A stretch of DNA of 5,630 bases from Bacteroidales bacterium (GTDB taxonomy: Bacteria; Bacteroidota; Bacteroidia; Bacteroidales; UBA3824): positions 1 to 5,630 of the forward strand of contig JAEEXW010000214.1 in the NCBI GenBank assembly GCA_016287995.1. Reading direction: 5' to 3'. Positions 1-5,630 of the stretch are shown piece after piece. The position numbers were made by a program, and so were the translations under genes. The notes under the pieces are model-generated. The model worked only from the letters and a program-made list of their open reading frames with translations, did not search any database and was not told the origin of the DNA. Numbering within the stretch: position 1 is the first letter of the stretch; each line of letters begins with the position of its first letter.

Positions 1-1
1 A

Positions 2-115
2 ACGGAAAAGAAATTATGTGATTTTTTGTTTTACGATGTTAAACGTTTCAATTCATAAGATACTCATATCTGTATTTCCTATAATTCATACGGAGCAAAA
101 GCCTCTTCAAAGGAG
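2..115 (+). pseudogene. Upstream in-frame extension of the repeat protein, broken by TAA at 56-58
   Basis: The frame of the gene at 116-1894 continues to the left edge and translates as TEKKLCDFLFYDVKRFNS, stop, DTHICISYNSYGAKASSKE. This aligns without gaps up to HI(W/C) with the start of unit 2 (DFSVYDVKRFASVDEHIW, about residues 126-143) and unit 3 (VFSVYDVLKHSTDNEHIW, about 294-311). The TAA falls where the other units have Val or Asp. The conserved Trp of HIW is Cys here, and one extra residue follows. This is therefore coding sequence of the same gene, either inactivated by a nonsense change or affected by a sequence error. The real start, presumably with a signal peptide, lies left of the window. 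Confidence 0.7.
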
Positions 116-1411
116 GTGTCTGAAAGTTGGCTCATTTCGCCGAAATTCACTCTTGAAAGCGGCAATGAATACGAACTCAGTATTACAAACTCTTATATGA
201 ATGCCGCTAATCCTTCGCAAGTATACTCGGCGCATATTTCAACGGATTATAACGATAATCCCGAAACTGCAACTTGGGGGAAACTCAATCTCGAATTCGG
301 AGCAGCAAAAGAGGCAAAAGTCAATACAACAGATTTGAGCCAATATGCAGGACAAACGGTTGTTATCGCTTTTAAATATACTGCAACAGAAACAGAAAAG
401 GGAACATTTGAGATTTTCAATTTTTCTTTGAGCAAAGTAGTTAAAGAAGAAGTCCCCGTTTCGGGTCTTGATATTAATGCAAATATTACTGATTTTTCGG
501 TTTATGATGTTAAGAGGTTTGCTTCTGTCGACGAACATATTTGGAAAAACACTGCTGACGGCATAGCAGCAAACGCAAATAAAGAATCTGAAAGTTGGCT
601 GATTTCTAAGAGTTTTAATCTTGAAAACAACGATATTTACCAATTATCTTTTTCTGTTTATAACGACAAAACGGCAGAGGATGCCAAAAAAGTTTACAAA
701 GCATACGTTTTGGAAAACTACAACAATGATAATCCCAACAATGCAAACAAAACGGAATTAACCGTAAGTTTCGGCAAAAATCAAACCAAAGCCAATACAC
801 TTGATTTGAGCGAATATGCCGGAAAAAATATAAACATCGCTTTTAAATATACCTCTACTGACCAAGACAATGGAATTTTCAGAATTTCAAAATTTTCTAT
901 GGAAAAAGACGAAATCATTAGCGGTTTTGACGGAGAAGATAAAACTTCAAACACTGTTTCTTCTATTGACGAAAGTTTTAAAACCAATCTCGGAGTATTT
1001 TCCGTTTATGACGTTTTGAAACATTCTACCGACAATGAACATATTTGGTCTTCAACTAAATACGGCGCTGTCAGCACTATGAACAAAGAGTCTGAAAGTT
1101 GGTTGATTTCACCGCTTGTAGATTTAGAGTCAAACAAAAAATATGAGTTGAAATTTACATCTTGGTATCAAAAACCCAAAGACGAAAACTATAAACTTTA
1201 TATTTCAACCGCTTATCAAGGCGGCAATCCGAATGATATTCAATGGACGGATTTGAATATAAAATTCGCAGAAGCAGAAAAGACTAATTTGGAAAATGTT
1301 ATTGACTTGTCGGAATATGCAGGACAAAAAATCACAATCGCTTTCAAATATGTTTCTACTGAAAATTCTCTAAAAGGTAAATTTGAAGTTTTTGATTTGA
1401 CTTTGAAAGAA
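2..1411 (+). repeat. Three tandem protein-coding repeat units of about 145-150 codons
   Basis: Units span about 2-439, 467-904 and 965-1411. Each begins with a DF(S)VYDV-type strand, has HIW 14-16 codons later, then the 12-base core TCTGAAAGTTGG (119-130, 587-598, 1091-1102), which is identical in all three. Core-to-core distances are 468 and 504 bases, both multiples of three. Outside the motifs the units have diverged strongly, so this is an old domain duplication and not a recent DNA repeat. Confidence 0.8.
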
Positions 1412-1894
1412 AAAGAAGAAGGCGGCAATGAAGACCCGCAACCTCAACCCGAAGAAAGTTTAATTCCAGAAGGTGTAACAATTAAAACAATTTCTCAGGT
1501 AAAACTATTAGAAGAAGGCTCTGAAAACATTTGGGTTGAAGGTTTTGTCGTTGGTTCAGCGTCTGCCGATTATGCTAACGGTGTTTTCAAAGTTGCTCAA
1601 TTCGGCAAAGAGAATGCACAATATAATGTTGTGATAGGAGAAGATGTTTCTGCAAATGTTTTCGATGAGTGTTTGTATGTTAATATAGATGGTTCGCTGA
1701 AAAGTAATAAGGCTTCATTAAAGTATAGTGTATCAAGTAATAAGCGAATTATTTTTTATGGCAAATATACAACTTATTCTAAGTCAAATAATAAAAGCCA
1801 AACGGCAACTATTTTAGGTTTTGACCCCACTTACGCTGTTATCTATGATGAAGACAATAACGGCACTGCATACGGTACCAAACCCACAGAATAA
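116..1894 (+). CDS. Choice-of-anchor J-like repeat protein with C-terminal OB-fold-like (DUF6359-like) domain; probably the 3' part of an interrupted gene
   Basis: Open frame of 592 residues starting at a GTG. It carries repeated units with the motif SESWLIS followed about 75 residues later by DLS(Q/E)YAG and (I/V)AFKYT. Unit 1 runs to about residue 107, unit 2 covers about 118-263 and unit 3 about 284-432. The pattern matches the choice-of-anchor J / cleaved-adhesin jelly-roll modules of secreted Bacteroidota proteins. A linker rich in Glu, Gln and Pro (about 433-448) leads to a domain at about 449-571 (VWVEGFVVGS-like core, here IWVEGFVVGS) that resembles the OB-fold DUF6359 family. The GTG is unlikely to be the native start: the first unit and its homology continue upstream in the same frame, there is no signal peptide, and the AGGAGG at 110-115 touches the GTG with no spacer. 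No type IX sorting domain or anchor is visible at the C-terminus. GC is visibly lower than in the genes downstream. Probable role: cell-surface or secreted binding protein; the ligand is unknown. Confidence 0.72.
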   Translation: MSESWLISPKFTLESGNEYELSITNSYMNAANPSQVYSAHISTDYNDNPETATWGKLNLEFGAAKEAKVNTTDLSQYAGQTVVIAFKYTATETEKGTFEIFNFSLSKVVKEEVPVSGLDINANITDFSVYDVKRFASVDEHIWKNTADGIAANANKESESWLISKSFNLENNDIYQLSFSVYNDKTAEDAKKVYKAYVLENYNNDNPNNANKTELTVSFGKNQTKANTLDLSEYAGKNINIAFKYTSTDQDNGIFRISKFSMEKDEIISGFDGEDKTSNTVSSIDESFKTNLGVFSVYDVLKHSTDNEHIWSSTKYGAVSTMNKESESWLISPLVDLESNKKYELKFTSWYQKPKDENYKLYISTAYQGGNPNDIQWTDLNIKFAEAEKTNLENVIDLSEYAGQKITIAFKYVSTENSLKGKFEVFDLTLKEKEEGGNEDPQPQPEESLIPEGVTIKTISQVKLLEEGSENIWVEGFVVGSASADYANGVFKVAQFGKENAQYNVVIGEDVSANVFDECLYVNIDGSLKSNKASLKYSVSSNKRIIFYGKYTTYSKSNNKSQTATILGFDPTYAVIYDEDNNGTAYGTKPTE

Positions 1895-1904
1895 AAAAAT
1901 CCCC

Positions 1905-1932
1905 GTAGAGACGTTGCGTGCAACGTCTCTAC
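1905..1932. repeat. 28-base near-perfect palindrome
   Basis: GTAGAGACGTTGC and its exact reverse complement GCAACGTCTCTAC are separated by only two bases (GT). It lies in the 67-base gap between the repeat protein and the nuclease gene. From memory, near-identical GTAGAGACGTTGC-type palindromes are dispersed in many copies in Bacteroidota and some cyanobacterial genomes. That would make this a REP-like dispersed element, but the copy number cannot be seen in this window. Confidence 0.75.
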
Positions 1933-1939
1933 ATTTTTT
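1905..1939 (+). terminator. Hairpin plus T run, probable intrinsic terminator of the repeat-protein gene
   Basis: The palindrome can fold into a 12-bp stem with a CGTG loop, followed one base after the stem by six T residues (1934-1939). It starts 10 bases after the TAA of the upstream gene. An A run at 1893-1899 on the other side would give a T run on the minus strand too, so it could work in both directions. Termination activity is inferred from structure only. Confidence 0.6.
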
Positions 1940-1961
1940 AATAAAAAACGCAATAAAAATC

Positions 1962-2885
1962 ATGAAAAAAATTATAACCTTTTTTGTTTCGGCGGTTTTG
2001 GTAGCCGCGTGTGCAAAAGTTCCCGAAAGCGACATTGAAATTGCTCAAAGCCAAATTAAGGACAAAAATCAAGACCAAAACTTTCAACAAGAAGACCCGC
2101 AAGAAATTAGCGGAGAAAATTCTTCCAAAATCTATACCTCACGCTTAGAATGTCCGGAGCCCAAAACCGACGGTCGTAATATGATTGTCGCAAAAACCGA
2201 TGAAGAATACGGAATAAACTATTTTCTCGAATGGGACTGCAACAAAAGAGCACAACGCTGGACTGCATATCAAATGCACCAAGGCAACACCGTTTCAACC
2301 GTTTCAAGAAGCGGCGACGATGCTTGGCACGAAGACGAAACAATTCCCGCAGATTTCCGCTCCACTTACGAAGATTACCGTTATAGCGGCTTTGACAGGG
2401 GACACCTCTGCCCTTCTGCTGACAGACTTCAAAACAAAAACATGAACCGTCAGACTTTTTGCTACTCCAATATGCAGCCGCAATACAACAGCCTTAACGC
2501 CACTATTTGGGCTGACATGGAAAGCAAAATTAGAAGTTGGAACGTTAATAATTTTCGCGACACGCTCTACGTAGTAAAAGGCGGAACTATTGATAACAAA
2601 GACCAGATTTTCGACTTTTTAACCCACGATACCGAAGGTCTGATAATCCCGAAATATTTTTTTATGGCGGTTCTCTGCGTTAAAAACGGAAAATATAAGG
2701 CTCTCGGTTTTTGGATTGAACACAAAAAAAGTTACTCCGAAAACGAGAAAAAAAGCATAAAACAGTACGCCGTTTCCATCGACCAATTAGAAACTTTTAC
2801 GGGAATAGATTTCTTTTACAACCTCGAAAAAAACATTCAAGACGAGGTGGAAAAAGAAACCATAATCTCTGAATGGGGTTTTTAA
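1962..2885 (+). CDS. DNA/RNA non-specific endonuclease (NUC family), lipoprotein
   Basis: Protein of 307 residues. Start chosen at ATG 1962, because it begins a lipoprotein signal peptide (MKKIITFFVSAVLVAAC, lipobox VAAC, Cys17); a longer frame from 1821 would overlap the preceding gene and bury that signal. Residues 18-60 are a polar, Gln/Glu/Asp-rich spacer. The nuclease domain covers about 65-290 and has the family's DRGH motif (D145-H148, general-base His), SNMQPQ at 169-174, and the metal-ligand Asn179 and Glu187 in NATIWADME, spaced as in the Serratia nuclease (N119/E127). It should cleave DNA and RNA without sequence preference, using a bound metal ion, outside the cytoplasm, and may serve nutrient scavenging or clearing of extracellular DNA. 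No Shine-Dalgarno sequence is seen, as usual for the phylum. No clear promoter is visible in the short gap after the palindrome. Confidence 0.93.
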   Translation: MKKIITFFVSAVLVAACAKVPESDIEIAQSQIKDKNQDQNFQQEDPQEISGENSSKIYTSRLECPEPKTDGRNMIVAKTDEEYGINYFLEWDCNKRAQRWTAYQMHQGNTVSTVSRSGDDAWHEDETIPADFRSTYEDYRYSGFDRGHLCPSADRLQNKNMNRQTFCYSNMQPQYNSLNATIWADMESKIRSWNVNNFRDTLYVVKGGTIDNKDQIFDFLTHDTEGLIIPKYFFMAVLCVKNGKYKALGFWIEHKKSYSENEKKSIKQYAVSIDQLETFTGIDFFYNLEKNIQDEVEKETIISEWGF

Positions 2886-2905
2886 TAGTTTTTTAACAAT
2901 AAAAC

Positions 2906-2937
2906 TTTGTTTTTTAGAGTCAAAGATTGTAATTTTG
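2906..2937 (+). promoter_or_regulatory. Bacteroidetes-type promoter (TTTG, 20-base spacer, TAATTTTG)
   Basis: TTTG at 2906-2909 and TAATTTTG at 2930-2937 are separated by 20 bases. This agrees with the Bacteroides primary sigma factor consensus (TTTG at about -33 and TAnnTTTG at about -7, 19-21 bases apart). Transcription would start near 2941-2943, giving a leader of about 30 bases before ATG 2973. It indicates that the aldolase-like gene, and probably the GH5 gene after it, are transcribed separately from the nuclease gene. Confidence 0.72.
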
Positions 2938-2972
2938 CTTGCTAAAAAATCACTGGGGATAATTTTAAAAAT

Positions 2973-3692
2973 ATGGCTTCTATTTTATACAAAAACGATC
3001 TGCTCGCCAAGATGATTTCAAAATTCGTTGAGGCAGCCAAAAGTATCAACGCCGCAGGTTTTACCTTTGGACGTTGCGGTTCTATGATTTTGGACGTAAC
3101 ATCTTGTATGCCTGAGGGTGCTAACACTAAATCCGCTATCAGCCCGGAATACGCATTAAAAAAAGAAATGCCAGGCTTAAAAGACCGTTTTTTCTACGTA
3201 ACCTCTTACCACTGCTCTTTTGAACAGTTTTCAAGAACGCCTATGGATTACGGCGCAATTATCAGAATAACACGCAGTTGCAACGGTTACGAGGCAATCG
3301 CCGATAATCTTATAAAATTTCCGAAAGAACTTGACACTTTTCTTTCGGCATATAGTATTATCAACGACGCTCGTATGAACTCGCTTTGTTTTATCCACTC
3401 CTACCCCATGGAATTGGAACTCGCGATGAGGAAACTTAACGGCGACAGCAACAAATTTTTGGATTTGGCAGAAGATTTTTCGCCCGACCAAGTTTGGACT
3501 TTTAAGGACAAATTCCGCATAATTAATAACAGTGAAAAAGATTTTGAAAATAAAATTTCGGAGGCTTTGTGCGGAAAAAACAACGTTTTTGTGCCCAAAC
3601 ACGGACTTTATACTTTCGGCATTGACCCGCTTGCCGCCGCCGACAAAATCGCGGCGATTAACTTAGCCGCAAAGTTTATAAACAGACTTTAA
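2973..3692 (+). CDS. Class II aldolase/adducin-like protein related to rhamnulose-1-phosphate aldolase (RhaD), active site altered
   Basis: Cytoplasmic protein of 239 residues, no signal peptide; RhaD is usually about 270. Similarity to RhaD is recognisable in order: the N-terminal helix and GFTFGRCGSMILDVT (29-43), MPGLKDRFFYVTS (66-78), RTPMDYGAIIRI (88-99), GYEAIADN (105-112), PKEL (117-120), a FIHSYPMEL stretch (140-148) and KHGLYTFG (209-216). True RhaD splits L-rhamnulose-1-phosphate into DHAP and L-lactaldehyde using zinc held by two His of an HTH motif and a later HG His. Here Glu119, His142 and His210 remain. The second His of HTH is Tyr144, and the Asn residues of the NGGN phosphate site appear as Arg34 and Ser37. 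It may therefore be an aldolase with changed substrate or metal, or a non-catalytic paralog. No rhamnose genes are adjacent. The GH5 gene follows after 42 bases and may be co-transcribed. Confidence 0.68.
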   Translation: MASILYKNDLLAKMISKFVEAAKSINAAGFTFGRCGSMILDVTSCMPEGANTKSAISPEYALKKEMPGLKDRFFYVTSYHCSFEQFSRTPMDYGAIIRITRSCNGYEAIADNLIKFPKELDTFLSAYSIINDARMNSLCFIHSYPMELELAMRKLNGDSNKFLDLAEDFSPDQVWTFKDKFRIINNSEKDFENKISEALCGKNNVFVPKHGLYTFGIDPLAAADKIAAINLAAKFINRL

Positions 3693-3734
3693 ATCAAAGT
3701 AAAAATAAATAAAAATTAAAAACACTAAACACGC

Positions 3735-4880
3735 ATGAAAAGAAAAAGTTTTTTGGTTTGTGCCTTGTTGGCATTTTGCTGCATTTTCTCTGCTTGCGGC
3801 GGCAACAGCACAAACACTTCCAACGCCACTGAAAAGAAGGAAGGTTTTAAAATTAAACGCGGAACCAACCTCAGTCATTGGCTTTCGCAAAGTGAGGAAC
3901 GCGGAGAAAAACGCCGTCTCCATATTCAAGAAGACGATTTTGTAAGGCTTGACAGTCTCGGTTTTGACCACGTAAGAATTCCGATTGACGAAGAGCAGTT
4001 TTGGGACGAACAAGGCAACAAACTGCCTGAGGCTTGGGGCTTGCTAAAAAACGCTTTGAACCTTGCCCGAAAACACAATATCCGAGCAATCGTTGACCTC
4101 CATATTATTCGCGCACATTATTTTAATGCCTCAAACGAAGGCGGTAGCAACACGCTTTTTACCGATGAAAAAGCACAGGAAGGTCTTATTAATCTTTGGA
4201 GTCAGTTGCAGGATTCTTTAATTAACTATTCCACCGATTGGGTTGCATACGAATTTATGAACGAACCCACAGCCAAAGAACACGAACAATGGAACAATCT
4301 TGTCGCAAAAGTTCACAAGGCACTCCGCGCCCGCGAACCCGAAAGAACTTTGGTAATCGGCTCAAATCTTTGGCAAGGTGTCGGCACTTTTAAATTCTTG
4401 AAAGTTCCCGAAAACGACAAAAACATCATTCTCAGTTTCCATTATTACAACCCTATGATTGTAACGCATTATGGTGCATGGTGGACCGACATCAAAGGCT
4501 ACACAGGCAAAGTAACTTATCCGGGCATTCCTATTTCCCAAGAAGACTACGCCGCAGCACCCGACAGCGTAAAACCGTTTATTGAACAATACACAAAAGA
4601 GGAATGGAACAGAGACAGAATTTACAACGAAATGAAAGACGCAATTGACGTTGCGGCAAAATATGGTTTGCAACTTTGCTGCGGAGAATGGGGCGTTTAT
4701 TGTCCCGTTGACAGAAATTTGGCATACGCTTGGACAAAGGATATGCTTAAAGTCTTTGACGAATTCAACGTGGCTTGGACAACTTGGTGCTACGATGCTG
4801 ATTTTGGATTTTGGGATCAAGAAAAACACACTTTCAAGGATAAACCCTTGGCAGAGATGTTAGGCGGAAAAAAGAAATAA
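3735..4880 (+). CDS. Glycoside hydrolase family 5 (cellulase-type) lipoprotein
   Basis: Protein of 381 residues. ATG 3735 begins a lipoprotein signal peptide (basic MKRK, hydrophobic core, FSAC with Cys21). A short Asn/Thr/Ser linker leads to a GH5 TIM barrel from about residue 38 to the end. Family landmarks are visible in order: RGTNLSHW (42-49), VRIPI (80-84, conserved Arg81), DLH (121-123), the acid/base Glu177 in FMNEP, the HYY motif at His236-Tyr238, and the nucleophile Glu318 in CGEWG, then a Trp in the TTWCYD stretch. It should be a retaining beta-glycanase acting outside the cytoplasm; the substrate (cellulose, beta-glucan, mannan or other) cannot be settled from sequence alone. No carbohydrate-binding module or SusC/D genes are in the window. 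It has no TAnnTTTG element of its own in the 42-base gap, so it is probably read from the promoter before the aldolase-like gene. Confidence 0.93.
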   Translation: MKRKSFLVCALLAFCCIFSACGGNSTNTSNATEKKEGFKIKRGTNLSHWLSQSEERGEKRRLHIQEDDFVRLDSLGFDHVRIPIDEEQFWDEQGNKLPEAWGLLKNALNLARKHNIRAIVDLHIIRAHYFNASNEGGSNTLFTDEKAQEGLINLWSQLQDSLINYSTDWVAYEFMNEPTAKEHEQWNNLVAKVHKALRAREPERTLVIGSNLWQGVGTFKFLKVPENDKNIILSFHYYNPMIVTHYGAWWTDIKGYTGKVTYPGIPISQEDYAAAPDSVKPFIEQYTKEEWNRDRIYNEMKDAIDVAAKYGLQLCCGEWGVYCPVDRNLAYAWTKDMLKVFDEFNVAWTTWCYDADFGFWDQEKHTFKDKPLAEMLGGKKK

Positions 4881-4887
4881 AAAAAAT

Positions 4888-4918
4888 TATGTTATAATAA
4901 AAAAAAATTATAATTTTG
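4888..4918 (+). promoter_or_regulatory. Possible Bacteroidetes-type promoter for the leucine-rich repeat gene
   Basis: TAATTTTG at 4911-4918 fits the TAnnTTTG -7 element exactly and is identical to the one at 2930-2937. TATG at 4888-4891, 19 bases upstream, is a weaker match to the TTTG -33 element. Transcription would start around 4922, inside the left arm of the hairpin that follows. The surrounding DNA is A/T-rich, so a chance match is possible. Confidence 0.5.
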
Positions 4919-4961
4919 ACCGGCGTTTTTTTAAAAGAATAAAAACGCCGGTTAATTTTTT
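4919..4961 (+). terminator. Strong hairpin with T run, probable terminator of the GH5 transcript
   Basis: ACCGGCGTTTTT (4919-4930) and its exact reverse complement (4941-4952) form a 12-bp stem with a 10-base loop, followed by a T run at 4956-4961. It begins 39 bases after the GH5 stop codon and ends 5 bases before the next start codon. Most probably it ends the aldolase-GH5 transcript. The A run in the right arm and the T run in the left arm would also suit termination on the minus strand. Confidence 0.75.
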
Positions 4962-4966
4962 ATTTT

Positions 4967-5630
4967 ATGGGACTTTTTAGTAAAAAAATCAAAACTTTTT
5001 CCCTTCCGGAAGACACGGAAAAAATCGAAATGGCGGCGTTTAAGGGAAACGCCGATTATAAGGAAATAAAAATTCCGCCAAGCGTTAATTACATCGGTGC
5101 GGAGGCTTTTGCAGATTGTCCGAACCTTGAAAAGGTTGAAATTTCCGAAAACTTAAACAACATCAAGCGCAAAACCTTCTATAACTGTACATCGCTGAAA
5201 GAGGTAAAAATTCTCGGCTCTGTAAAATTTATTGGTGCCTCGGCTTTTGAAAATTGTTATTCGTTAGAAAATATCGACATTCCTTCGCCGGTCATAAAAG
5301 TGGACGACCTCTCCTTTGCGGGCTGTACGGCTTTGAAAAACATAACTCTTGCCGACTCGGTAGAATCTTTGGGCAAAAGCGCGTTTATGAATTGTACATC
5401 GCTCTCTCAAATCACTTTACCAGAGACACTTAAAGGAATCGGTCAAACAACTTTTTACAACTGTACGGCTCTAAAAAAAATAGTTATTCCCGCCTCGGTG
5501 ATTTACATGGGACATAATCCTTTTTACGGTTGCAAAGACATCGAAATCATCAGCGAAAACGAAAATTACAAAATAGAACAAGACTTTTTCCTTGACATTA
5601 AGAAAAAACGTGTCATCTCGTATTTTGGAA
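4967..5630 (+). CDS. BspA-like leucine-rich repeat (LRR_5) protein, cut by the right edge
   Basis: Open from ATG 4967 to the end of the window (221 complete codons, no stop). After seven residues (MGLFSKK) come eight consecutive repeats of exactly 23 residues (residues 8-191) with the pattern L-x-x-(I/V)-x-(I/L)-P-x-x-(V/L)-x-x-I-G-x-x-A-F-x-(N/G)-C-T-(S/A). This is the signature of BspA-type leucine-rich repeats (LRR_5). Residues 192-221 (ISENENYKIEQDFF... then KKKRVISYFG) match the irregular spacer seen between repeat blocks in such proteins, so more repeats probably follow. There is no signal peptide, and an in-frame TAA at 4940-4942 with no start codon after it rules out a longer N-terminus. 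Unlike secreted BspA adhesins, this one looks cytoplasmic. Its function is unknown; such repeats generally bind proteins. Confidence 0.88.
   Translation, partial: MGLFSKKIKTFSLPEDTEKIEMAAFKGNADYKEIKIPPSVNYIGAEAFADCPNLEKVEISENLNNIKRKTFYNCTSLKEVKILGSVKFIGASAFENCYSLENIDIPSPVIKVDDLSFAGCTALKNITLADSVESLGKSAFMNCTSLSQITLPETLKGIGQTTFYNCTALKKIVIPASVIYMGHNPFYGCKDIEIISENENYKIEQDFFLDIKKKRVISYFG
4988..5539 (+). repeat. Eight 69-base leucine-rich repeat units
   Basis: Eight units of exactly 69 bases encode the 23-residue repeats, with no insertion or deletion between them. Parts are still similar at DNA level, mainly the (A/G)(A/G)(C/T)TGTAC(ATCG/GGCT)CT segment coding NCTSL or (N/G)CTAL near 5188, 5325, 5394 and 5461. 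The first unit (residues 8-30) is the most divergent and has Asn in place of the conserved Cys. Confidence 0.85.

Noticed and set aside
110..118. AGGAGG followed by GTG as a true translation start for the 592-residue frame
   Set aside because: There is no spacer between AGGAGG and GTG, this phylum rarely relies on such sites, and the codons (Lys-Glu-Val) belong to a repeat unit that begins upstream.
18..200. 60-codon + strand open frame at the left edge
   Set aside because: It is in a different frame from the repeat protein, has no family resemblance, and overlaps the frame that shows clear repeat homology.
239..643. 134-codon minus-strand open frame, and other minus-strand frames across the window
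   Set aside because: They lie antisense to well-supported genes, have Cys/Phe/Ser-rich compositions typical of antisense shadows, and show no recognisable domain.
116..1411. Direct repeats as a CRISPR array or mobile-element repeats
   Set aside because: The only exact shared DNA core is 12 bases at coding distances of 468 and 504 bases; the signal is a protein-domain duplication.
1905..1932. Palindrome as an integron or phage attachment site
   Set aside because: No integrase, cassette structure or second copy is in the window; a terminator or dispersed repeat explains it with less assumption.
1821..1961. N-terminal extension of the nuclease starting at ATG 1821
   Set aside because: It would overlap the end of the repeat protein in another frame, run through the palindrome, and put the lipoprotein signal peptide in the middle of the protein.
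2901..2925. Hairpin after the nuclease gene (CTTTG ... CAAAG, or AAAAC ... GTTTT)
   Set aside because: The stems are only 5 bp and A/T-rich, and they overlap the much better promoter match; there is not enough to call a terminator.
3760..3945. Short + strand frame inside the start of the GH5 gene
   Set aside because: It is out of frame with a gene that has a clear signal peptide and catalytic motifs; it is a shadow.

Overview
The window looks like a piece of a Bacteroidota (Bacteroidales-type) chromosome. The reasons are low GC with A/T-rich gaps, almost no Shine-Dalgarno sequences, lipoprotein signal peptides, two TAnnTTTG-type promoter elements, and typical families: choice-of-anchor J-like repeats with an OB-fold-like (DUF6359-like) domain, a secreted GH5 enzyme and a BspA-like leucine-rich repeat protein. 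No species can be named. All genes lie on the + strand and no gap exceeds 100 bases.

Layout: (1) 1-1894 holds the 3' part of a large repeat protein made of three related jelly-roll-like units, a Glu/Pro/Gln linker and a C-terminal OB-fold-like domain. Its reading frame runs back to the left edge but is broken by an in-frame TAA at 56-58 inside the first unit, so the 592-residue open frame beginning at GTG 116 is probably a fragment of an interrupted gene. (2) A near-perfect 28-base palindrome followed by a T run (1905-1939) separates it from (3) a DNA/RNA non-specific endonuclease lipoprotein (1962-2885) with an intact catalytic motif. (4) A good Bacteroidetes promoter (2906-2937) precedes (5) a class II aldolase-like protein (2973-3692) that resembles rhamnulose-1-phosphate aldolase but has lost one zinc-ligand His and the two phosphate-site Asn residues. 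(6) After 42 bases comes a GH5 glycoside hydrolase lipoprotein (3735-4880), probably on the same transcript. (7) A promoter-like element and a strong hairpin terminator (4888-4961) come before (8) a BspA-like leucine-rich repeat protein without signal peptide, cut by the right edge (4967-5630).

Working together: three products are probably exported (repeat protein, nuclease, GH5 enzyme) and would act on extracellular polymers such as DNA and plant-type glucans or mannans. The aldolase-like and leucine-rich repeat proteins have no export signal. Nothing shows that these genes form one pathway, and I see no convincing new defence or mobile system. The observations most worth a second look are the broken first repeat, the altered aldolase active site, and the promoter that abuts a terminator hairpin.
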